A stretch of 32,436 nucleotides of DNA. It comes from Planctomyces sp. SH-PL62 (lineage in GTDB: Bacteria; Planctomycetota; Planctomycetia; Planctomycetales; Planctomycetaceae). Position 1 is the stretch's first letter. Every line of letters starts with the position of its first letter. The stretch is from assembly GCA_945905295.1 (NCBI GenBank), contig CAMDPX010000066.1, positions 1 through 32,436 on the forward strand, written 5' to 3'. The notes beneath the pieces were generated by a model that made no database searches, was not told the DNA's origin, and worked only from the letters and a program-made list of their open reading frames with translations. Shown in pieces: positions 8,205-15,606 of the stretch. A program made the position numbers and the translations under genes.

Positions 8205-9446
8205 ATGCGAGGACTCGTGTGGACGGCCACGTTTGCCGTAGGGTTGTGTTGGTTGGCGAATGCCGTCGCTCAAGTACGGCCGGCGGACGACCCGAAATTG
8301 CGTCCCGCCGGAGAGCCGTTGCGAGTCAACAATGTCCCTCCCGACTTGATGAAGATTCTCAAGGATTGGGAGCTTTCGTCGGCCAAGATCAAGAAGCTGG
8401 AAGGGAAACACCGCCGCTGGGAGTACGACTACGTCTTCAAAGTTTTGAAGCGGAACACCGGCGTGTTTTATTACGAGGCCCCCGATAAGGGACGCATTGA
8501 TCTGGAGCCGGTCCCGAATCCCGATCCTCCCAAGAATGTGAAGAACCCTCCGCCGCCGTTGGAGAAGGACAAGAAGCATTGGCTGACCGGCAAGGAGATG
8601 GATTTCGAACTGTCCCCCGGTCCTGCCGAGCGGTGGTACTGCAACGGCCAGCTCATCACGCAAGTCGATGACCAGTCCAAGACCGCCACGCAAATGGTCA
8701 TTCCGCCGCAGGCTCAGGGAGAACACATCTCCGACGGCCCGTTGCCGTTCTTGTTTGGGATGCCAGCGGCCAAGGCGATTCAGCGTTTCGACATGAAATT
8801 GATCAACGAAGATAAAAAGACGTCGAAGGCTTGGATCGAGGCCCGGCCGCGCTGGCAGACCGATCGGTCCAACTATCAGCTCGCGACCATCATCCTGGAC
8901 TTGAAGACGTTTCTCCCGGACGCCGTGCGTTTGATCGACCCGGCCGGGACCAAAGAGACCGCTTTCAAGTTCGGCGAATTGGAAGTCAACTCGAAGAGCC
9001 TCACGAAGCTGTTTCGAGGCGACCCGTTCAAGTTCGGCGAGCGAGGCTACAAGATCGTCAACAAGGCTCCGATCGACGAGCGGGCCGAGAAACCGGACGC
9101 GATCGGCGGCAACGGCAAAGTGACACCGGCCAGTGCGACTCGACCAGCCACCAAGTCTGCGGGCGAGAACTCCGGAAAGCCGACGGCGACACCGGCGAAC
9201 TCCAAAAACAAACCCGCTGCGGCCGTGAAGCCGCGAGTCCCTTCGGTCGTGGGCCTGGAATGGAAAAAGGCCCGCGAGATTCTCGAAGCGTCCGGCTACG
9301 AAGTCTCGTTGAAGAAAGGCTCGGAGGCGAACCGCGACGAAGAAGTGCATCGCATCGAACGACAGCAACCAGAACCGAAAGCCAATCTCGCCGAGGGCGA
9401 AACCGTCACGCTGTGGCTGTTCATCGCACCGAAAGAACCGGAATAG
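8205..9446 (+). CDS. TIGR03009-like planctomycete exported protein with C-terminal PASTA domain
   Basis: A 413-residue protein. MRGLVWTATFAVGLCWLANAVAQ is a clear signal peptide. Residues about 40-300 (W-x-x-S-S-x-K-I-K-x-L-E-G, VFKVLKRNTGVFYYEAPDKG, WYCNGQLI, LPFLFGM) follow the planctomycete domain TIGR03009, an outer-membrane lipoprotein carrier-like family of unknown function. After a Thr/Ala/Lys-rich linker, residues 343-410 form a PASTA-type domain (PSVVGLEWKKAREILEASG), known from penicillin-binding proteins and Ser/Thr kinases as a cell-wall or ligand sensor. The ATG at 8205 was chosen because GGAAGG lies 6 nt upstream; ATG 8175 is the main alternative. A perfect 33-bp palindrome follows the stop codon. 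Confidence 0.78.
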   Translation: MRGLVWTATFAVGLCWLANAVAQVRPADDPKLRPAGEPLRVNNVPPDLMKILKDWELSSAKIKKLEGKHRRWEYDYVFKVLKRNTGVFYYEAPDKGRIDLEPVPNPDPPKNVKNPPPPLEKDKKHWLTGKEMDFELSPGPAERWYCNGQLITQVDDQSKTATQMVIPPQAQGEHISDGPLPFLFGMPAAKAIQRFDMKLINEDKKTSKAWIEARPRWQTDRSNYQLATIILDLKTFLPDAVRLIDPAGTKETAFKFGELEVNSKSLTKLFRGDPFKFGERGYKIVNKAPIDERAEKPDAIGGNGKVTPASATRPATKSAGENSGKPTATPANSKNKPAAAVKPRVPSVVGLEWKKAREILEASGYEVSLKKGSEANRDEEVHRIERQQPEPKANLAEGETVTLWLFIAPKEPE

Positions 9447-9459
9447 GCGTTGAGAACGA

Positions 9460-9557
9460 GGGGTCGGGTCTACGATTTTTCGGAATTGGCCGGTTACAGT
9501 CTGATGGACACCACAACGGGTCATCGGCCAATTCCGAAAAATCGTAGACCCGACCCC
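9460..9557. repeat. Perfect 33-bp inverted repeat
   Basis: Bases 9460-9492 and 9525-9557 are exact reverse complements around a 32-base spacer. Pairing continues past a bulge, with GAACGAG at 9454-9460 opposite CTCGTTC at 9561-9567. The arms include GGTCGGGTCTACG and TTTTTCGGAATTGGCCG. It lies between the TIGR03009-like gene and the beta-CASP nuclease gene, ending 13 bases before the latter's ribosome site. It may be a MITE-like element, a terminator or an RNA hairpin. Confidence 0.92.
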
Positions 9558-9580
9558 GCTCTCGTTCACGGAGTCACGCC

Positions 9581-10978
9581 ATGCAACTCACGTTTTTCGG
9601 AGCCGCCGGTGAAGTCACTGGCAGCCAGCATCTGCTCGAAACGGATCAGCGCCGGATTCTGTTCGACTGCGGTCTCTTTCAAGGGCACCGCGCGGAGGCT
9701 CGCGCGAAGAACGAACGCTTTCATTGCGAGCCGAAGAAGCTCGACGCGGTGATTCTCTCACACGCACACATCGACCATTGCGGAAACCTGCCGGGACTCT
9801 TCAAGGCGGGCTTTCGCGGCCCGGTCTTCTGCACGCCCGCGACGGCGGATATCGCCGAGATCATGCTGCTGGACAGCGCGAAGATTGCGGGTGAGGACGC
9901 CAAGTATCTGCACGGCCGATTGCGGCCGGGGCATCCTTCCTTCGAGCCGTTGTACGTCGAGCGGGACGTTCACGAGTTGTGCAAACGGTTCGAGACAATC
10001 CCCTACGGCGAGTGGCACGAACTCGCGCAGGATGCCCGTTTGCGATTTCACGAAGCGGGACACATCCTCGGCTCGGCGATCACCGAATTGGAAATCACCG
10101 ATCACGGTGAAATGAAGCGAGTCATCTTCACCGGCGATCTGGGGCGGCGCAACCTGCCGCTGTTGGGCGATCCCGTGCTGATCGACAATGGCTGCGATGT
10201 GCTCATCACCGAAGCGACCTACGGCAACCGTGTGCATCTGCCGGCCGAGAATCTCAAAACAGAACTGCTCCGCATTTTGAAGGAGGCGTGCGCGCTCGGC
10301 GGCAAGGTCGTGATCCCTGCGTTCAGCCTCGGCCGGACGCAGGTGCTGGTCTATTTCCTGAATGAGTTGTTCAACGAAGGCCGACTGCCGCAGATTCCCA
10401 TGTTTGTCGATAGCCCGCTGTCGCGCAAGCTGACGCAGGTGCATCGCGACCATCAAGGTTCGCTCGATCCAGAAGCTCAGGAGCAGCGCGGTTCCGATAC
10501 GGATTTGTTTGGCTTCCGCGGGCTGACCTACATCGCCACTCCGCAAGAAAGCCGCGCGCTCAACGACCGCAAAGGCCCGTTCTTAGTCATCTCCGCCAGC
10601 GGCATGTGCGAAAGCGGCCGAGTCGTGCATCACCTGCGGCACGCGGTCGGCAGCGAGAAGAACACCATCGTCATGCTCGGCTATCAGGCGGAATACACGC
10701 TCGGCCGACGATTGGTGGAGCGTCAGCCGCGCGTCCGCATCTTCGACCGAGAAATTGACCTGCGAGCGAAAGTCGAAGTTCTCAACGGACTCTCGGCCCA
10801 TGCCGACGCCGAGGATTTCCAATGGTGGTTCGGACATCTCGCGAAGCACGGCGGCATCGGCCAAGCCTTCATCGTGCATGGCGAAACCGAGTCGGCTCAG
10901 GCGGTCGCCAAACTGCTGCACGACCAGTGCAACGAAGACCCGGTGATCCCGCAGTTCAAGCAGTCGTTTACGGTTTGA
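9581..10978 (+). CDS. Beta-CASP metallo-beta-lactamase fold nuclease (COG1236-like)
   Basis: A 465-residue cytoplasmic protein of the metallo-beta-lactamase/beta-CASP family, whose members are zinc-dependent RNA endo- or exonucleases related to CPSF-73 and RNase J. The metal motif H61-A-H63-I-D65-H66 is intact and the N-terminus begins with the typical LTFFGAAGEVTGS. Later beta-CASP landmarks are also present: EATYGNR, PAFSLGRTQ, VDSPLSRK, SASGMCESGRVVHHL, a YQAEYTLGRRL block and LSAHADAEDF, which supplies late metal ligands. Length fits the family. The ATG has GGAG 7 nt upstream. The neighbours do not suggest a specific RNA target. Confidence 0.9.
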   Translation: MQLTFFGAAGEVTGSQHLLETDQRRILFDCGLFQGHRAEARAKNERFHCEPKKLDAVILSHAHIDHCGNLPGLFKAGFRGPVFCTPATADIAEIMLLDSAKIAGEDAKYLHGRLRPGHPSFEPLYVERDVHELCKRFETIPYGEWHELAQDARLRFHEAGHILGSAITELEITDHGEMKRVIFTGDLGRRNLPLLGDPVLIDNGCDVLITEATYGNRVHLPAENLKTELLRILKEACALGGKVVIPAFSLGRTQVLVYFLNELFNEGRLPQIPMFVDSPLSRKLTQVHRDHQGSLDPEAQEQRGSDTDLFGFRGLTYIATPQESRALNDRKGPFLVISASGMCESGRVVHHLRHAVGSEKNTIVMLGYQAEYTLGRRLVERQPRVRIFDREIDLRAKVEVLNGLSAHADAEDFQWWFGHLAKHGGIGQAFIVHGETESAQAVAKLLHDQCNEDPVIPQFKQSFTV

Positions 10979-11126
10979 GGTGTGGCACCCAAATTCGCAA
11001 ATTGGCCAACCGTGAGACAACAGACGGGCAAACTGTAATGTCGCTCGACCTGCCGTTAAAACAACTCGGTCGCAGTCCCGACCCCTTCGCCAGCGTTCGC
11101 GTCCCTCATTGAGGCCAGCCAGCAAC

Positions 11127-12320
11127 ATGCCCACACCAGCGCCCGGTCAGCCAATTGTCGATTTGGAAGTCAAAGACGTTCGCGTCATCTTCAAACCGAT
11201 TTGGGAAGACTTGGTCGAGGACGTCGGCAAAGAGAGCCTGAGGTTTCCCAAAGAGATCATCCTGCTGGGAGGAGCCCCCGGAGCCGGTAAGGGGACACAG
11301 ACTCGCTTCATCATGGCGGCGCGCGGGTTGACCTGCCCGCCGATTGTGATCAGCGATCTGCTCACCACGCCCGAAGCCGAGAAACTCAAAGCTCAGGGAG
11401 CCATGGTCGGCGACAAAGAGGTCATCGGTCTGCTGCTCCGTAAGTTGCTCGAACCGCAGTTTCGTGACGGCGTGGTGCTGGATGGTTTTCCGCGAACTCA
11501 AGTGCAGGTGGAGTGCCTCAAGCTGCTGGTCGACAACATCAACCAGCTTCACAACGAATACGCCAACACGCCGCTGGCGATTCATTTCCGCCGCCCGACG
11601 ATTCACGCAATGGTGTTGTTCGTCAGTGAGAATACCAGCATCGCGCGTCAGCTCAATCGCGGCCGCGAGATTGCCGAGCACAACCGCAAGGTGACCGAGA
11701 CCGGCGTCGGCAAGCTCATCGAGCAACGCACGACGGACATGTCGGAAGAAACGGTCCGTCGCCGGTATCGCGTCTTCAAAGAGCAAACGTGGAACGCGCT
11801 GACCTCGCTCAAGCAGATTTATCACTACCACTTCGTCAACGCCGAAGGCCCGATTCAAGAGGTCGAGGAGAACATCCTCAAGGAGTTGCAGTATCAAAGC
11901 TCGCTGGAGTTGGACCCGCGCACGTTCGAGCGGCTGCGAACTCTGCCACTGGCTGACGAGATTACGCTGCACGCTCGGCAAGAATTGGTCCGGCGGCTCG
12001 ACAGTTACGAACTCGATCACACCGAGTTGCTGCAACGTATCGTGGGGCTCATCAAATCCAAGTTCATCCCGATCATCCAACGCCATGCGTTGTCGGGGCG
12101 GGCGCATGTAAATTCCGAAGATCCGATCTTCGAAGATCCGATGGCGATCTCGATGTTGATCGACCTGTTCTCTGAACGCGGCTTTCACGCCGTCGTCGAT
12201 AAGCACATCCGCGAAGTCCCCGATCGTGTCGATCTCGAAACCGGGCTGATCCATTCGCGGACGAAAGTGATCTACCGGATTCAGATCCACTTCAAAGGCT
12301 CAAAGATCCGCCGCGGTTGA
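11127..12320 (+). CDS. Adenylate-kinase-like nucleoside monophosphate kinase with a long C-terminal extension
   Basis: A 397-residue protein. A roughly 40-residue leader precedes a P-loop (GGAPGAGKGTQ, residues 48-58), followed by an NMP-binding region (ISDLLTT), GVVLDGFPRT and an Arg-rich lid region (EETVRRRYRVFKEQT). These are adenylate kinase landmarks, so phosphoryl transfer between ATP and a nucleoside monophosphate is likely. Usual adenylate kinases have about 190-220 residues. Here about 150 further residues, from LELDPRTFERLRTLP to the end, form a region I do not recognise. The ATG at 11127 has only a distant GAGG upstream; a TTG at 11109 is possible. The stop faces the PSD1 gene across a 33-bp palindrome. 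Confidence 0.8.
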   Translation: MPTPAPGQPIVDLEVKDVRVIFKPIWEDLVEDVGKESLRFPKEIILLGGAPGAGKGTQTRFIMAARGLTCPPIVISDLLTTPEAEKLKAQGAMVGDKEVIGLLLRKLLEPQFRDGVVLDGFPRTQVQVECLKLLVDNINQLHNEYANTPLAIHFRRPTIHAMVLFVSENTSIARQLNRGREIAEHNRKVTETGVGKLIEQRTTDMSEETVRRRYRVFKEQTWNALTSLKQIYHYHFVNAEGPIQEVEENILKELQYQSSLELDPRTFERLRTLPLADEITLHARQELVRRLDSYELDHTELLQRIVGLIKSKFIPIIQRHALSGRAHVNSEDPIFEDPMAISMLIDLFSERGFHAVVDKHIREVPDRVDLETGLIHSRTKVIYRIQIHFKGSKIRRG

Positions 12321-12403
12321 TCGGCGGGCCGAGTCCACTTCATCCGTGCTCCGGCTTTGCTATCCGTGCGGTCGCTCACTTTTTCCGAGTCGAGCACGAT
12401 GCG

Positions 12404-12493
12404 CTTCGCACACGGATGCGAGAGGCGCACACGGATGGAGGCAAGGTCAGCGATTCCTCGATCCGTGTGCGCCTCTCGCATCCGTGTGCGAAG
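12404..12493. repeat. Perfect 33-bp inverted repeat between convergent genes
   Basis: Bases 12404-12436 and 12461-12493 are exact reverse complements with a 24-base loop. The arm itself holds two copies of GCACACGGAT. It sits between the ends of the adenylate-kinase-like gene (+) and the PSD1 gene (-), whose stop codon is only 8 bases away, so it could terminate transcription from both sides. No T-run is evident. Confidence 0.93.
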
Positions 12494-12501
12494 TCCCCAT
12501 C

Positions 12502-15474
12502 TCAATCGAGAAATCGAAAGTCCACGCTCGCGAAGAGCGCCTGGAAGAGTCGTTCCCAAGCGATCGGGCTGGGAGTCGTGTTCTCCGCGCTGGGTGCGAC
12601 GATTCGCAGCGCGAAGACGCGTTCGCGTGGAGTTGGTTCACGGCCGACGGTCGTGCGGTAGGCGGCGATGACACGTTGCTCGTCGGTCAGGTCCGGCTGA
12701 GAAAGCAGTTCACGAGCGGCTTCGCGCGATTGATCCAGCACGAACGGCGAGTTCATCAGGTACAGCGCCTGAGTCGGCACCGTCGTGACGTTGCGGCGGC
12801 CGATCGACAAATTCGGGTCGGCGAAATCGAACGCCTCGAAGAGTTCCAGTAACCGATTCCGCAGGATAGGCGTGTAGACGCTGCGGCGCGTTTCGTCGAA
12901 GACGTAGGTCATCTCGCCGATGTTGGCGTTCGGGCCGTCTTGCTTGGGATTGCGCAGCGTGCGGCCGAACATCGTGCGCTCGAGCGAATCGCTGGTCAGC
13001 AGCATCGCATCGCGAATCGCCTCGGCCGAATGCCGGCGACGGTTTTGTCGCCAGAGCAGCCGGTTTTCAGGATCGGCTGACATTTGAGATTTGAAATCTG
13101 AAATTTGAGATTTGAGATTTGAACTCTCCGTCTGACTCGCCAGCCCATACGTCCGCGACAACACGATCTCGCGCACCAGCAATTTCACGGACCAGGCGTC
13201 GCTCATTAACCGCGTGGCGAGATGATCGAGCAATTCCGGGTGCGACGGCGTCTCACCGGTTGAGCCGAAATTGTCCACGGTGCGGACCAGGCCGACGCCG
13301 AACAGATGATGCCAAACGCGATTGGCCAGCACGCGGGCGGTTAGCGGGTTTGTCGAACTGGTCATCCACGCGGCTAGCTCGCGACGACCGCTTTCTTTCG
13401 GAGAGGGCAGGGCGGGGGAGCCGTAGGTGGCGACTTGTAAGAAGCCGCGCGGAACCTTGTCTCCCTTCGAGTGGACGTTGCCTCGAATGCGGATCTGAGT
13501 CTCTTCGATCTGCTTGGCCTCTTCGAGCGACATCGCCATCGGACGGTACGGGGCACGCTCGTTGAGTTCTTTGAGTTGCTTTTCGAGGTCTTTGAGGTCG
13601 GCGAGTTTGAGGCGAGCGGGGGGCGTCAGCCCCCCGGTCTGTTTAGATACCGCTCGCGAGGGACCGGGGGGCTGACGCCCCCCGCTCGCCTGAGCCGTCT
13701 CGACCGGCAGCAGTTGCAACGCATCGACGATGACGTGGCCATCGGTCCCTTCGTTGCTGATGAGGACATACCACTGGCCGGACTCGTCGAAGCGGTATTT
13801 CCCCAGCGACACAAAACGATGGTCGATCGGCGGCGAAGTGCGCTGATTGATCTTGAGATCGTGTTCGCCATCGAGATCCAGAATCTCGATCGGCACATTG
13901 GTCGCGCGGCTGTCGCCGGCGTTGTAGGCCAAGCGGACTTCATAGAGGCCGGCCTTCGGGACGGTCGGGCTGAACGTCAGCGTCTTTTGGCCTTTGTCTT
14001 TGTTGCCATCGTGCGAGTAGCCGTCGCCGATGTAGTGCTTGCTGAATTGCGAGTGCGTCCACTCGCCCACCTTCTTGGCGTCTGAGTCATCGACGACGAT
14101 GCCGGCGAATGCCTTGAGTTCAATCGGACCGCGCGGTGTGCCGGGCATGTCGTCGTCATCGTCGCCCACGTTCTTTTGGGCCGACGCGAGCCGTTTCTCT
14201 TCCGCCTTCACGGCGTCGATCTGCTTTTTGAGATCCGCGACTGCCAGTTCGTGTTGTTTGACCGAAGCAGCCAATTCAGCCGACATCGGGAGCGGGCGTT
14301 CGATCCACTTCGAGACGTTGTCGTGATCCAGCAAGTGCGTGCTGCGGAAGATGCCGGCCAGCGCGTAGTAGTCGCGCTGCGGGATCGGATCGAACTTGTG
14401 GTCATGGCAGCGAGCACAACCGATGGTCATGCCGAGCACCGCTTTGCCCAGCGTGTCGATTTGCTCGTCCACGACATCGAATTCGAGAGCCTGCTTGTCT
14501 TGCTCTTCGTAGTTCGTGGGACCGAGCGAAAGCAGCGCCGTCGCGACGATCAGTTCTTCTTGTTGTTGCGGAGAATTGAACGGGAGCAGATCGCCCGCGA
14601 GTTGTTCCAGCAGGAATCGGTCGAACGGCTTGTCGTTGTTGAACGAGCGGATCACGTAATCGCGATACCGCCACGCTTCGGCCAAGATCATGGATCGACC
14701 ACCGCCGCTCGATTCCGCGAAGCGTGCGATGTCGAGCCAATGCCGGCCCCAACGCTCGCCGAAGTGCGGCGAGGCCAGCAGTCGATCCACGACTTGCTCG
14801 CGCGCATCAGGCGAAGAATCCAAAACGAAGTCATCGATCTCGGCAGGAGTCGGCGGCAGGCCGATCAAGTCGAAGGTGACGCGCCGCAGCCACGTCGCGC
14901 GATCGGCGTCGCCGATTGGTCGAATGCCGACGGACTCTTGCTTCGCGAGAATGAAGCGGTCGATGTCAGCGCTGGGCCAAGACGGATCTTTCACGGCTGG
15001 GATCGCCGGCTGTGCGATAGGCCGGAAGCACCAGAATTGCTGGCCGGCAGCGATGTCGATCTCGCGCCGAGCCAATGCTTTTGCGGGAGCGGTGCGCGGG
15101 TCGGGAGCACCTTGCTCAATCCACTTCGCGAAGTCGGCGATGACTTCGTCGGGCAGCTTCCCTTTAAGGGGCATCTCCATGCCGTCTTCATGCTTCAACG
15201 CTTTGATAAGCAGACTGTCGTTGGGCTTGCTGGGCAGCAACGCCGGCCCCGAATCGCCGCCTCGTTTCCAACCATCGCGGCTGTCGAGCAGCAGCCCCCC
15301 CTTCACGGCTTTCGCCTCGGCCGAGTGGCATTCATAGCAATGCTGGACGAGGACCGGTCGGATCTTCTTCTCGAAGAATTCGATGCCCGTCGGTTCGTCG
15401 GCGGCCAAGACAATGGTGGGGAGCAGGCCCAACGCAAGAGAGGCCCAGCAGAGGATTCGATTCCGCATCGTCAT
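12502..15474 (-). CDS. PSCyt1/DUF1549/DUF1553 (PSD1) planctomycete cytochrome-like protein
   Basis: A 990-residue exported protein. A signal peptide (RILCWASLALGLLPTIVLA) precedes a PSCyt1 haem-binding-like domain with C46-Y-E-C49-H50. DUF1549 follows (DIDRFILAKQE, ATWLRRVTFDLIGLPP, FGERWGRHWLDIARFAES) with a second CxxCH in GCARCHDHKFDPI near residue 354. Residues about 450-592 resemble a golvesin-like beta-sandwich (GEWTHSQF, GYSHDGNKDKGQK, TNVPIEI, EGTDGHVIVDALQ). The C-terminal third is DUF1553 (LAAWMTSSTNPLTARVLANR, RNVTTVPTQALYLMNSPF). Function is unproven; members are thought to act in the periplasm and usually pair with DUF1501 proteins. Two repeat insertions are translated in it, near residues 595-621 and 783-798. 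ATGs at 15474 or 15468 are equally plausible; no ribosome site decides. Confidence 0.88.
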   Translation of the reverse strand: MTMRNRILCWASLALGLLPTIVLAADEPTGIEFFEKKIRPVLVQHCYECHSAEAKAVKGGLLLDSRDGWKRGGDSGPALLPSKPNDSLLIKALKHEDGMEMPLKGKLPDEVIADFAKWIEQGAPDPRTAPAKALARREIDIAAGQQFWCFRPIAQPAIPAVKDPSWPSADIDRFILAKQESVGIRPIGDADRATWLRRVTFDLIGLPPTPAEIDDFVLDSSPDAREQVVDRLLASPHFGERWGRHWLDIARFAESSGGGRSMILAEAWRYRDYVIRSFNNDKPFDRFLLEQLAGDLLPFNSPQQQEELIVATALLSLGPTNYEEQDKQALEFDVVDEQIDTLGKAVLGMTIGCARCHDHKFDPIPQRDYYALAGIFRSTHLLDHDNVSKWIERPLPMSAELAASVKQHELAVADLKKQIDAVKAEEKRLASAQKNVGDDDDDMPGTPRGPIELKAFAGIVVDDSDAKKVGEWTHSQFSKHYIGDGYSHDGNKDKGQKTLTFSPTVPKAGLYEVRLAYNAGDSRATNVPIEILDLDGEHDLKINQRTSPPIDHRFVSLGKYRFDESGQWYVLISNEGTDGHVIVDALQLLPVETAQASGGRQPPGPSRAVSKQTGGLTPPARLKLADLKDLEKQLKELNERAPYRPMAMSLEEAKQIEETQIRIRGNVHSKGDKVPRGFLQVATYGSPALPSPKESGRRELAAWMTSSTNPLTARVLANRVWHHLFGVGLVRTVDNFGSTGETPSHPELLDHLATRLMSDAWSVKLLVREIVLSRTYGLASQTESSNLKSQISDFKSQMSADPENRLLWRQNRRRHSAEAIRDAMLLTSDSLERTMFGRTLRNPKQDGPNANIGEMTYVFDETRRSVYTPILRNRLLELFEAFDFADPNLSIGRRNVTTVPTQALYLMNSPFVLDQSREAARELLSQPDLTDEQRVIAAYRTTVGREPTPRERVFALRIVAPSAENTTPSPIAWERLFQALFASVDFRFLD
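13082..13125. repeat. AT-rich short-repeat tract inside the PSD1 gene
   Basis: A tract built of GATTTGA/AAATCTG-type 7-9 base units, much richer in A+T than the surrounding gene. On the coding strand it is read in frame as SSNLKSQISDFKSQM. It closely resembles the longer tract inside the methionyl-tRNA synthetase gene at 28961-29072. Confidence 0.8.
13610..13691. repeat. Palindromic element translated within the PSD1 gene
   Basis: Two perfect 30-base arms (13610-13639 and 13662-13691) face each other across 22 bases. Each arm folds by itself: GGGGGGC-GTCA-GCCCCCC on the left and the mirror form on the right. Read in frame it adds ASGGRQPPGPSR and TGGLTPPAR between the golvesin-like and DUF1553 parts of the protein. 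It is a REP-pair-like element without GTAG ends. Confidence 0.9.
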
Positions 15475-15606
15475 GAGAGTGTCACCGGCGTAAGAGTTCG
15501 GAAGCGGTCGCATGATAGCGGACCAGCGGAGCGGATTTCACGGATCATTCCTGGAACGCCGCGGACTCGCTTCGCCGCCGGCGAGTTTGTGGGATATACC
15601 ACTCAC

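Noticed and set aside
14176-15606. A 477-codon N-terminal extension of the Ser/Thr kinase
   Set aside because: This stretch is antisense to the PSD1 gene. The kinase N-terminus fits a start at 15607.
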